Source: G965277745 sp965277745 (lineage in GTDB: Bacteria > Pseudomonadota > Gammaproteobacteria > Cardiobacteriales > Cardiobacteriaceae). From it: DNA of 64,000 bases. Position numbers and translations under genes: made by a program. The notes beneath the pieces were generated by a model. It did no database searches and had not been told where the DNA came from. It saw nothing but the letters and a program-made list of their open reading frames with translations. The DNA is taken from assembly GCA_965277745.1 (NCBI GenBank), contig OZ255837.1, positions 620,001 through 684,000 on the forward strand. Reading direction: 5' to 3'. Below, piece after piece: positions 44,724 to 52,922 of the stretch. Every line of letters starts with the position of its first letter. Within the stretch, counting starts at the first letter, position 1.

Positions 44724-44947
44724 CAGTCGCGCGCCACGGTTTTCAACTGCAATGCGTGTAACTCGTTGCTGCTGATCACCTCCTCGAGCGCTTTCAGCAC
44801 CATGCGGTGCTGTTCGAGGCGGGAATGACCGGCAAACTCCTTGGCGGTCACCACGGCTGAAAAATGCACCCCGTCGGCGGAGTATATTTCGATTTCCGCA
44901 TCGCCGAGCGCGGCGCGGATTCTATCTTTAATGAGGGTTTCCTGCAT
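44723..44947 (-). CDS. ibaG: BolA-family protein IbaG
   Basis: 74 residues of the BolA/IbaG family, partners of monothiol glutaredoxins in iron-sulfur handling. IEIYSADGVHFSAVVTAKEF and the C-terminal helix region SRLEQHRMVLKALEE are characteristic; the conserved Cys of other BolA types is absent, as usual for IbaG. The ATG chosen overlaps the mlaB end by 20 bases. Placement between mlaB and murA is widely conserved. Confidence 0.92.
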   Translation of the reverse strand: MQETLIKDRIRAALGDAEIEIYSADGVHFSAVVTAKEFAGHSRLEQHRMVLKALEEVISSNELHALQLKTVARD

Positions 44948-45239
44948 CGACAATCAATTCCTTGGTATCGAGTTGATAAAGCGTCAGCAATCGCCGTAAA
45001 GAATCGTCGATATACCGCCAACGGACGCGGCAGTCCTGCGCGACGGCCTGACGTAACAGCCAGACAAGCGCGGCGATGCCGGTACTGTCACAACGCTCAA
45101 GAAAAGTGCAATCCACCTGTAGGGTTTTCGGGAGTTCAGGCAGGGTTTCGTAACTTGAATCACGCAGCACCTTTGCGGTCAATACCGCCGGCAAGACGAT
45201 TTTGCCATTTTCTATGCGGCCAATCGGGGTATCGAGCAT
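44928..45239 (-). CDS. mlaB: STAS-domain protein MlaB
   Basis: 103 residues. The cytoplasmic STAS subunit that binds MlaF and supports MlaFEDB activity in retrograde or anterograde phospholipid transport. The STAS core is LQVDCTFLERCDSTGIAALVWLLRQA, with the conserved Asp-Ser-Thr at the helix start. It begins on the mlaC stop (TGATG); a TTG one codon earlier is less likely. Confidence 0.88.
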   Translation of the reverse strand: MLDTPIGRIENGKIVLPAVLTAKVLRDSSYETLPELPKTLQVDCTFLERCDSTGIAALVWLLRQAVAQDCRVRWRYIDDSLRRLLTLYQLDTKELIVDAGNPH

Positions 45240-45841
45240 CAATTCATCGCGCGTATTTTGGCAATCAGCGCGTCCACGTCGCCCTTTTGCAATTCGGTAT
45301 CGAAGGTATTGCGATAACTGGTCATCAGAGATACGTTTTCAAAAGTGGCGTCGTAGAGCTTCCATTGTCCGTCATTATAGTACAAGGAAAAGCGCATATC
45401 CGAGCGTTTACCGCTATTGCTGGTGACTTGTACGCGCACTGTCGCGCGGTTGTAGCGATCGACAGTCGGGGTTCCGAGCACGCGCACTTCGGCGTCAGTA
45501 TAGCTCTGCCACCCCTTGGAATACACGCGGATCAGCAGGGTACGAAAGACGCAGGTGAATTCGTCGAGTTTGCCCGCCTGCTCCACCTCGCGCAGATGCC
45601 TTCCGAGAGCGATTTGCGCCATTTTCCGAAAATCGAGCTTGGGCGCGATCGCGCGCGCGATGAATTGCTGGAAGGCCTGCGGATCGGAGGCGTATCGCGC
45701 CTGATTTTTCGCCAGATCGACAAGAATCTGTTCCGCTTGCTCTGTAATCATCGCTTTGGCCGCCGCGCCGGTACTGGGTTGCCCCGCAAACGTCAGCAAA
45801 GAACAGGAGGATAGGGTTAGAAAGGATATCCATTTTTTCAT
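45239..45841 (-). CDS. mlaC: periplasmic phospholipid carrier MlaC
   Basis: 200 residues. It shuttles phospholipid between MlaA-OmpC and MlaFEDB. A signal peptide (KKWISFLTLSSCSLLTFAG) precedes the Ttg2D-like domain: ARAIAPKLDFRKMAQIALGRHLR, LLIRVYSKGWQSY and KRSDMRFSLYYNDGQWKLYDA. It starts 19 bases after mlaD. Confidence 0.92.
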   Translation of the reverse strand: MKKWISFLTLSSCSLLTFAGQPSTGAAAKAMITEQAEQILVDLAKNQARYASDPQAFQQFIARAIAPKLDFRKMAQIALGRHLREVEQAGKLDEFTCVFRTLLIRVYSKGWQSYTDAEVRVLGTPTVDRYNRATVRVQVTSNSGKRSDMRFSLYYNDGQWKLYDATFENVSLMTSYRNTFDTELQKGDVDALIAKIRAMN

Positions 45842-45860
45842 TGTTCGTGCTCCATAGAAA

Positions 45861-46676
45861 TTATTCTCTGTTGCCCATGTTGGTAACGAATTGTGAGATC
45901 AGTTTCTCCAGAACGATCGAAGAGTTGGTGTACTGGAATCGATCACCGTCTTCAAGCATCGCGGTCTCGCCACCCGGGCTGATACCGATGTATTTGCCAC
46001 CCAAGAGACTGGAACTCAAAATATCCGCGCCGCTGTCACGCGGTAATTTATTGTATTGCTTGGCGATTTCAAGCACCACTAGCGCTTGGTAGGCTTCCTG
46101 GTCCAGGGCGATCGATTTGACCCTTCCGATCTGCACCCCGGCAAGCATCACCGGTGCATTGGGCGACAGTCCGCTGACGTTGTCGAAGCGGGCGGTAAGA
46201 TCATATGCGGCATTCGGATAATAGCCGCCCTTGCCGCCGCTGAATTGCTGGAGAATTTTCTCGAGCACCATGGCGTCGCCAGTGCGCGTCATGGTGTCTC
46301 CTTCCTGTAAAGCGGATTTTTTCACCCCACGAACGATTCCAATGTATTTTTTACCGAGCAAGCCGGCGGTAAAAATTTGTGCCGTGCTATCGGCAGGCAA
46401 AAAGACCTGCTTGTCGATTTCCATCTCGACCACCGCTTCGGCGCTTTTCGGCTCGAGAAAGACCGCCACTACCCGACCGATCTGCACCCCGGAGAGAGAG
46501 ACTGCCGCCTGTTTGTCGAGTCCGCTGACATCGCCGAACCTGGCCTTTAGACGATAGACCTCGCCGGGAGTAAATCCACCGAGCCGGCTTGCCTTGAAGC
46601 CGAGAAAAAACAACCCGACAATGGCAAACACCACGAACAGGCCGACAGTTGTACTGATCCAACGATTGTTTTGCAT
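45861..46676 (-). CDS. mlaD: MlaD with two tandem MCE domains
   Basis: 271 residues, against about 183 in E. coli. One N-terminal membrane helix (TVGLFVVFAIVGLFFLG) is followed by MCE domain 1 (about 40-130), helix VLEKILQQF (137-145), a glycine-rich linker, MCE domain 2 (about 158-250) and helix VLEKLISQF (255-263). The two units are about 117 residues apart and roughly 43% identical by eye, sharing VSGL, GVQIGRV, LP-DS, LLG-KYIGI and VLEK. Single-MCE MlaD forms one hexameric ring; this should form two stacked rings. The ATG is one base after the mlaE stop; an in-frame TTG four codons earlier is less likely. Confidence 0.92.
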   Translation of the reverse strand: MQNNRWISTTVGLFVVFAIVGLFFLGFKASRLGGFTPGEVYRLKARFGDVSGLDKQAAVSLSGVQIGRVVAVFLEPKSAEAVVEMEIDKQVFLPADSTAQIFTAGLLGKKYIGIVRGVKKSALQEGDTMTRTGDAMVLEKILQQFSGGKGGYYPNAAYDLTARFDNVSGLSPNAPVMLAGVQIGRVKSIALDQEAYQALVVLEIAKQYNKLPRDSGADILSSSLLGGKYIGISPGGETAMLEDGDRFQYTNSSIVLEKLISQFVTNMGNRE

Positions 46677-46677
46677 A

Positions 46678-47460
46678 TCACATCCCAAACATGACCGAAG
46701 TCAGAAGAAAATCCGCGCCGAGCACCGCCAACGAAGAAAGAACCACGGTACGGGTGGTCGCCCGCGCGATCCCCTGTGCAGTCGGCGCACAGACAAAACC
46801 CTGGAAAACGCTGATTGCCGCGCACAGGTAACCGAAAACAAAACTCTTGACGAGAATCCCGAGGAAGATATTTTCATAAAATCCGATGTCACTTTGCAAC
46901 TGCGACCAGAAGCCGCCCTCGTCGAGACCAAGATACGCCACGCCGACAAAATACGCCCCGAACATCGCCACGGCGACGAATACCATGGACAGTAACGGCA
47001 ACGCCAGCAAGGCGCCGAAAAAGCGCGGCACGCCGATTTGCGCGATCGGTTCGATGCCCATCATTTCCATGGCCGAAAGCTGTTCTGTCGCGTTCATCAG
47101 ACCAATTTCCGCAGTAATCGCCGAACCGGCGCGACCGGCGAAGAGCAAAGCCGTGACCACCGAGCCCAACTCACGCATCAGGGCAAGCGCAACGAGCATC
47201 GAGGTGGACTGTTCGGCGCCGAACCGAGACATGTTCACGAACGCCTGCAAGGCGAGCACCATGCCGATAAATACCGCCGAGACGACAATGATCGGCAGCG
47301 ACAGCACGCCGGCCTGGTAAAGGGCGCGAATCCACAGTATCGGGCGACGTCCGAGGATGGCGGTAAAGCGCAACAGTTGGCCGGTGAACAGCACGAAAGC
47401 GGCGAGATCGCCGAGACGGCGGATTTGCCGCTCACCGAGGCAGCTTAAAGAATCAAGCAA
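46678..47460 (-). CDS. mlaE: phospholipid ABC transporter permease MlaE
   Basis: 260 residues. The inner-membrane permease of the Mla complex. The family core is ALMRELGSVVTALLFAGRAGSAITAEIG, then TEQLSAMEMMGIEPI, with about five hydrophobic segments. The reading frame has no early ATG; TTG at 47460, two bases after the mlaF stop and eight bases after AAGGGG, gives the expected N-terminus. Confidence 0.92.
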   Translation of the reverse strand: MLDSLSCLGERQIRRLGDLAAFVLFTGQLLRFTAILGRRPILWIRALYQAGVLSLPIIVVSAVFIGMVLALQAFVNMSRFGAEQSTSMLVALALMRELGSVVTALLFAGRAGSAITAEIGLMNATEQLSAMEMMGIEPIAQIGVPRFFGALLALPLLSMVFVAVAMFGAYFVGVAYLGLDEGGFWSQLQSDIGFYENIFLGILVKSFVFGYLCAAISVFQGFVCAPTAQGIARATTRTVVLSSLAVLGADFLLTSVMFGM

Positions 47461-47462
47461 TG

Positions 47463-48266
47463 CTATGCCCCTTTCTTGAGCGCTTCGGCATAGGCGCTTG
47501 TAAGCGGATAATGAAACGGCACCGGGCCATCCGGCTTGCCGTGCATGAACTGGGCGATCAGCGGATCGGCTCTTCGCATCAAGGCCTTGGGGCTATCGTG
47601 GGCGACCACTTTACCGCCGGAGAGGAGCAAGATGCTGTCAGCGATTTGACTGGCTTCGACGATATCGTGACTGACGACGAGGCTCGTCATCTTCAGTCCG
47701 GCGTTAAGATCTTTCACCAGACGGGTGAGAACACCCAAAGTGATCGGATCCTGCCCGGTGAACGGTTCGTCGTAAATCATCAATTCGGGATCCATCGCGA
47801 TCGCCCGCGCCAACGCGGCACGGCGCGCCATTCCCCCGGAAAGCGCCGCCGGCATCAGGTCGGCCGCGCCACGCAGACCGACGGCCTGAAGTTTCATCGC
47901 CACCAGGATGTCGATCAACGCCGGATCAAGACGGGCGACCTCATGGAGTGGAAACGCCACATTCTCCGCGACGGTCATGTCGGTGAACAGCGCATTGCCC
48001 TGAAAGAGCATGCTTATCCGGCGACGCAAGCGCATCAACTCGTTGCGCGACAATGTGTGGAGCTCTTTGCCAAGCACCGTGATGGTGCCGCAATCCGGGC
48101 GGATTTGTCCGGTGATCAGACGCATCAGCGTCGTCTTCCCCGTCCCGCTCGGCCCCATCACCGCGGTAATCTCACCGCCGCGAATATCGAGGTCGATCGC
48201 CTCGAAAATCCGGCGCTGACCGCGGGAAAAACTCATCCCGCGAATACTTACCACCGCCTCAGTCAT
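47463..48266 (-). CDS. mlaF: phospholipid ABC transporter ATPase MlaF
   Basis: 267 residues. The ATP-hydrolysing subunit of the Mla system. Walker A GPSGTGKTTLMR (38-49), Q-loop MLFQGNALF, signature ALSGGMARRAALARA, Walker B LMIYDEPFTGQDP and switch VVSHD are intact. The C-terminal extension (HGKPDGPVPFHYP) matches the MlaF tail that contacts the neighbouring subunit and MlaB. It overlaps the EVE gene by eight bases. Confidence 0.95.
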   Translation of the reverse strand: MTEAVVSIRGMSFSRGQRRIFEAIDLDIRGGEITAVMGPSGTGKTTLMRLITGQIRPDCGTITVLGKELHTLSRNELMRLRRRISMLFQGNALFTDMTVAENVAFPLHEVARLDPALIDILVAMKLQAVGLRGAADLMPAALSGGMARRAALARAIAMDPELMIYDEPFTGQDPITLGVLTRLVKDLNAGLKMTSLVVSHDIVEASQIADSILLLSGGKVVAHDSPKALMRRADPLIAQFMHGKPDGPVPFHYPLTSAYAEALKKGA

Positions 48267-48723
48267 GGCAAAGACGCGCCATAATGCGCTCCCAATGCGG
48301 TTTTTCCACCGGCATAACCGACAGACGGTTGCCTTTGCGAAGCAGGTGGAAGCCGTCGAGTTCCGGCATGCTCTTGAGTGTTTGCAAGGAAACCGGCTTC
48401 GTAAACGCTGTCACGAATTTGACGTCGACCAAGTCCCAGCGCGGATTGTCCGGCGAAGCGCTGGGATCGTAGTGTTCATTGTCCGGCTCGAATTGGGTCG
48501 GATCGGGATACGCCGTTTTCACCACCTCGGCCACCCCGACGATAGCCGGAGAGCGGCAGTTACTGTGATAAAAGAAGATGTTGTCACCGAGGCGCATCTC
48601 GCGCATGAAATTACGCGCCTGATAATTGCGCACGCCGTCCCATGGTTCCGTCTGCTGCGGGCGCGATTGCAGATCCTGCAAGGAAAAGCAGCCCGGTTCG
48701 GACTTCATCAACCAATATCGCAT
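48259..48723 (-). CDS. EVE-domain protein
   Basis: 154 residues, a single EVE domain (PUA-like fold related to YTH and ASCH, proposed to bind modified bases). Family marks: YWLMKSEPGCFSLQDL, WDGVRNYQARNFMREM, GDNIFFYHSNC and GVAEVVKTAYPDPTQF. Cytoplasmic housekeeping versions are common in proteobacteria. The start is the family-typical MRYWLMKSEP; the longer frame runs into the tamB end. It is probably cotranscribed with mlaF, with no evident functional link. Confidence 0.9.
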   Translation of the reverse strand: MRYWLMKSEPGCFSLQDLQSRPQQTEPWDGVRNYQARNFMREMRLGDNIFFYHSNCRSPAIVGVAEVVKTAYPDPTQFEPDNEHYDPSASPDNPRWDLVDVKFVTAFTKPVSLQTLKSMPELDGFHLLRKGNRLSVMPVEKPHWERIMARLCHD

Positions 48724-48773
48724 CGTTGGATTTCTGTATGACAAAGGGTTTATTTTATCACTTTCCCGGCTCG

Positions 48774-51700
48774 TCAATCGGTTTCGAATTCATAGAGAAA
48801 ATCGACTACGTTTTCGAGTGCTTGCGCACTCGCTTCGACACTCAGACGCTTGGTCAAACGATAGCGGGTGAGGACTTTGGTAATCCCGCTGAAAAAATCC
48901 GCTTTCATCCCGACATACAAATCGCGAAATAGATACTTTCCGGCTTTCAGTCCCCCGATACCGATATCGAACACATCCAAACCCGTTTTCTCCTCGAGAT
49001 CATCCGGGAAAAATCCTTTCGTGCCAATCGCGGCGGCGCTCTGCAACAGCACAGCGCTATCGGTCGCCGCATCGGGGGGGCGACCGAAGAGCAGATAAGA
49101 GAGGATGGCGGAATCCGGCAGGGCCGGTCTAGAGGTCAATTCTAGGTGCAAGTTCTGCGGTGTTCCGCTAACCCGCGCCCCAGCCTTGACGTTTTCCACT
49201 TCACGCAGAGCGAGAACGTCGATCACGGGACGCGTGATCGCGCCGGAAAAAGTCGCCCAGCCGCGCTCGATGTCGAGATCCTGACCGTACAGTTCGTAAA
49301 CCCCGCTTGCGACTTCAATCCGCCCTCTGCCGCTGATCGCCTCCCCCGGGCGCATCGCCAGGGCGATTCCGCCGATCAGACGAATAGAAATATCCTCGTT
49401 GTGGAAAAACACCTTCTCCCCGAGCTTCACCGCAATATCCGCTCGTAGCGGCATGCGCGAATCGGCGGCGGTTCGCGGCGGTTTTTCTTCTTTGTCGTCA
49501 ACGATGATGACATCCTCGGAAAGATTGTACGCGAATTTTCTGTCGGGAATATCAATCTTCGCTTCCGAGATGAGTACCTCTCCCTTGACCACGATACCGC
49601 TTTTCGAATCGATGCGGATGTCGAAATCCGGGGTCGCGAGTACCCGGGCTTTTTTGGCGTTCGCGAGCAGCATATCCTTGCCGCTTAGCGTAAGGTATAA
49701 CGTCGGCGGTTGCAAGCGCAATGTGCCCTTGGCGATCATATCGCCCTTCGCCGTGCCGATTTTTCCATCGATGGCGATGGCCCCGGCATCCTCGGCCGAA
49801 AGACGCAGGTGGATATTTTTCAGTTCACTCGCATATTCCGGAATCACCACTTTGCCGTTATCGAGAGTGAGATGTCCGCTGACCTGCGGATTTCCGATCG
49901 CCCCTGCAAAAGCCAACTTGCCGTCAATCCGTCCTTGCAATTCGGAAACCCGAGGAATGAAATACTTGAATTTCGCGATATCCGGCATATGAATATCCAG
50001 TACGCCGCGTACATTCGGCCGCCGTAAATCGCTGACCAGCACCCGCGCCGCCAGCCTGCTGGCATCGGCGAAACGAATATTGAGATCGCTCTTTCCCTGT
50101 TCCCCGGTAAAACGGCCTTGCCATGACGCGGAAGTAATCGCCAGGGTTATCGGCGGCTGGTTTAACGAGGCGATGGTGACCTTACCCGGCGTCAAGAAGA
50201 GATCCGCTTTTCCTTCGATAGCGCCGCTCCCGCCGAAAATCAGCTTGCCGTCGCCCTTGAGCTGAGTAGCGAGTTGCAAAGTGGCGGGCATGAAGGGGGC
50301 GAAACTGCGCGGGTCGATCGCCTTGATCCGGTAGGAAAGCGATGTCTGCCGCCGCTTTTTCAGGGTCAGGCAAAATGCCGAATAACGATCGGCGAGACAA
50401 AGGTCGTCGAAAAACAGCGTCTCCGGCGAGACAAGCACCGCCACCGGCTTGCTAAGCGACCAGTCGAAACCCGGGCCAAACGCTTTCAGGGTATTGACTT
50501 TTCCCTGCCAATGGCGCAAATCTCGCCCGCCGCCTTGGGCGGAAAAAATTAGATTGTACGCGCCGCCCGCGGTTTTTATCGTGAGCGTATGCGCGTCGAA
50601 TCTTCCCGCACTGTCGAGAGCGATCGCCGACCAATGTCGACCGAGCGCGGAAACGCCGCTTGCGGCGAGTTCGTTGACGAACACGCCGCCTTTTTTCAGT
50701 TCAGTGTCGAGGGTTATCCTCAGCCGTTCAATCTTGTTCTCGGCAAAGGCCAGATCAAGGCCTTCCAGGGTGGCGCGAATTTCCGGCGCCGCGGGCGTCC
50801 CCGTTATCCTGCCTTCGCCTTGCAAGGCACCGCGCAAGGCGGGATGAAAAACGGCAAGCCGCGGCGCATCGAGCGCAAAATCGAGCGCGAACTCGTCCTC
50901 GCCGAGTTCGCCTTCGGCCTCGACTGTGTTTTGACCGACCGCGAGCTCCAGTGTTTGCAACGACAAGGTGGCGCCATCTATCCATGCGTTCACGTTACCG
51001 CTTAACGGCTGTCCCAACCAGCTTCCCGACAGGGCCGGAATCTCGACGCGCGCATGCAGAGTACCGTCCGCCTCGATCGCGCCGCTGCTACTTACTTGCG
51101 CATCGACCTTACCCTTTAGTTGCGACAACCATTCCTGCGGGTCGATTCCCCGTAGTTGGCCGTTTATCTGCCATTGCAACTGGTTGTCATAGCGCACGTC
51201 GCCACGCACTCGAACAAGACCATCGAGCGTTTTCAAGCTCAGATCGATCGCCCGGGCGGCCGTTCGCGAGACAATGGTGCTGCCGGAGAGTTCGCTCTCC
51301 GGCAGCACCTTGCCCGCTGCCTGGGCGTTGATTTCAACCTGCAAGGCATGTAGATCGCCGCGCGCTGTCAGGGTTCCGTTTCGAGAAGCGAAAAGCGGCG
51401 TCTTCTCCCCGTTCCGCAGCAAACGCAGTTCCTTCCAGTCGAAAGCGGCATCAAGCACTGGATCAGAAAACGTGCCGCTTAGATGCACGTTTGCGTTTGC
51501 CGCCCCCGAAAGTCCGGGGACAAGATGCTGCAAAGCCAGCACTGTGAGGACGACTTCGAGATCGCCACGCTGCGCAAGGCTGCCATTGGCGGTAAGGGTG
51601 TTGCCAGCGACATCGAGACGCAACCGCTCGAAGCGCAACTGTTCGCCGCGATACGTCGCGGCACCGCCGCCCGTGATCGGGCGGCCGTTCCATTGACCGG

Positions 51701-52922
51701 TCAACGAACGGATCGCCGCGCGGACAAATGGCGTGCCGTTTCGATTTCCGCCGCTGGCGACAAATTCGCCGTTCAGTTGCGCATCGAGCGCGGTGTCGTA
51801 TTGGCCAATATCGATATCACGCATCACCAATTCGCCTTGCCAGCCTGGTTTTTCGCCAAAGTCCGCGTTTCCGTGCAAGGCGATTTCGCCGCCAAGCGTC
51901 TGCATCGTCAGCTCCGCCGTCTCGAGTGTATGGGGGCCGAATTGCCCTTTACCAGCGATCCGCACGGCGGGCAAGCGGGTTCCGGAAACCGCCGTGCGCA
52001 AGCTGACAAGGAGATCGTCGAACCCGCCGTTCAGTCGTACCCTGCCTTCGGGACTTCGCAACCGCTCGCCGTCAAGCGCCACTTCACGCCAGAGAAGCAC
52101 CGCATCGACCGTGCGTTCGCCAAGCGATACCCGCCCCTCCAAGGACAGATCGGCCTGTAGCCAGCCATCGGCGCACAACGTCGCCCGCGGCGCAAGAAGC
52201 GAGCCGTCTATGTGCAAAGTGGCTGTCTGCGCTACCTTCTCCGGCACACGAATCTCACTTCGCATCTTGAGGCTGAGCGGATAATCCCCGCTTAGGGTGA
52301 GACGTCCATCAAGTGTCGTAAGGTATTGATTTTCCTTTTTTCGCCCATTCGCCTGGCGAAACGCGACTTCTGCGGAAAGCTGTAACTCATTGCTGTCAAG
52401 ATGGGTCGAGACGACACTTTTTGCGATCGTCGCCAGCCGTTTTTCCTGTCGATAAATGGTAAACCCGGCGACCGAGAAGCGTTCGATATCAAGCCGAAAC
52501 GGCAAACGCACCTGCGGTAGCGCCTCGGGCAGTCCGCCCGACGCCGTTTTCTCTTCGCCGCTCGCGGCAGGAAGACGCAACTCGCCTTGTTCCACGGACA
52601 GGGTTCTGCAATGGACGCGGCGTTTCAAAAGTGCCGTGCCGACGCAGTTCGTTTCCACCCGTTCCGCCCGAAAACGTATCCCCGGCCCCTCGATCAAGAG
52701 GTTATCCCAGCGTTGGCGGTGAAACAGATTGCCTTCGAGTTCGGTGTAGTGTATCCGATAAGGCGTCAGGTGATTGACGAGCACGGGAATTTGCCGATAG
52801 CCGCTGTCGGTGGCGAGCAGATACAATCCCGCGACGAAGACCATCACGAGCAGAAGGAGGACGAACAGCAGCAGCCATCTGCCCGTTTTCCAGCTGAAGC
52901 GAAAAAAAGCACGCAACATCAA
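48774..52922 (-). CDS. tamB: TamB, translocation and assembly module subunit / AsmA-like bridge protein
   Basis: 1382 residues. An inner-membrane-anchored periplasmic protein that pairs with TamA and, as a bridge-like lipid transfer protein, helps move phospholipids to the outer membrane. One N-terminal membrane segment (LLLFVLLLLVMVFVAGLYLLA) is followed by a very long beta-rich region and the C-terminal TamB/DUF490 domain (RIEVASGVYELYGQDLDIERG, KYLFRDLYVGMKADF). It overlaps tamA by four bases. Confidence 0.93.
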   Translation of the reverse strand: MMLRAFFRFSWKTGRWLLLFVLLLLVMVFVAGLYLLATDSGYRQIPVLVNHLTPYRIHYTELEGNLFHRQRWDNLLIEGPGIRFRAERVETNCVGTALLKRRVHCRTLSVEQGELRLPAASGEEKTASGGLPEALPQVRLPFRLDIERFSVAGFTIYRQEKRLATIAKSVVSTHLDSNELQLSAEVAFRQANGRKKENQYLTTLDGRLTLSGDYPLSLKMRSEIRVPEKVAQTATLHIDGSLLAPRATLCADGWLQADLSLEGRVSLGERTVDAVLLWREVALDGERLRSPEGRVRLNGGFDDLLVSLRTAVSGTRLPAVRIAGKGQFGPHTLETAELTMQTLGGEIALHGNADFGEKPGWQGELVMRDIDIGQYDTALDAQLNGEFVASGGNRNGTPFVRAAIRSLTGQWNGRPITGGGAATYRGEQLRFERLRLDVAGNTLTANGSLAQRGDLEVVLTVLALQHLVPGLSGAANANVHLSGTFSDPVLDAAFDWKELRLLRNGEKTPLFASRNGTLTARGDLHALQVEINAQAAGKVLPESELSGSTIVSRTAARAIDLSLKTLDGLVRVRGDVRYDNQLQWQINGQLRGIDPQEWLSQLKGKVDAQVSSSGAIEADGTLHARVEIPALSGSWLGQPLSGNVNAWIDGATLSLQTLELAVGQNTVEAEGELGEDEFALDFALDAPRLAVFHPALRGALQGEGRITGTPAAPEIRATLEGLDLAFAENKIERLRITLDTELKKGGVFVNELAASGVSALGRHWSAIALDSAGRFDAHTLTIKTAGGAYNLIFSAQGGGRDLRHWQGKVNTLKAFGPGFDWSLSKPVAVLVSPETLFFDDLCLADRYSAFCLTLKKRRQTSLSYRIKAIDPRSFAPFMPATLQLATQLKGDGKLIFGGSGAIEGKADLFLTPGKVTIASLNQPPITLAITSASWQGRFTGEQGKSDLNIRFADASRLAARVLVSDLRRPNVRGVLDIHMPDIAKFKYFIPRVSELQGRIDGKLAFAGAIGNPQVSGHLTLDNGKVVIPEYASELKNIHLRLSAEDAGAIAIDGKIGTAKGDMIAKGTLRLQPPTLYLTLSGKDMLLANAKKARVLATPDFDIRIDSKSGIVVKGEVLISEAKIDIPDRKFAYNLSEDVIIVDDKEEKPPRTAADSRMPLRADIAVKLGEKVFFHNEDISIRLIGGIALAMRPGEAISGRGRIEVASGVYELYGQDLDIERGWATFSGAITRPVIDVLALREVENVKAGARVSGTPQNLHLELTSRPALPDSAILSYLLFGRPPDAATDSAVLLQSAAAIGTKGFFPDDLEEKTGLDVFDIGIGGLKAGKYLFRDLYVGMKADFFSGITKVLTRYRLTKRLSVEASAQALENVVDFLYEFETD

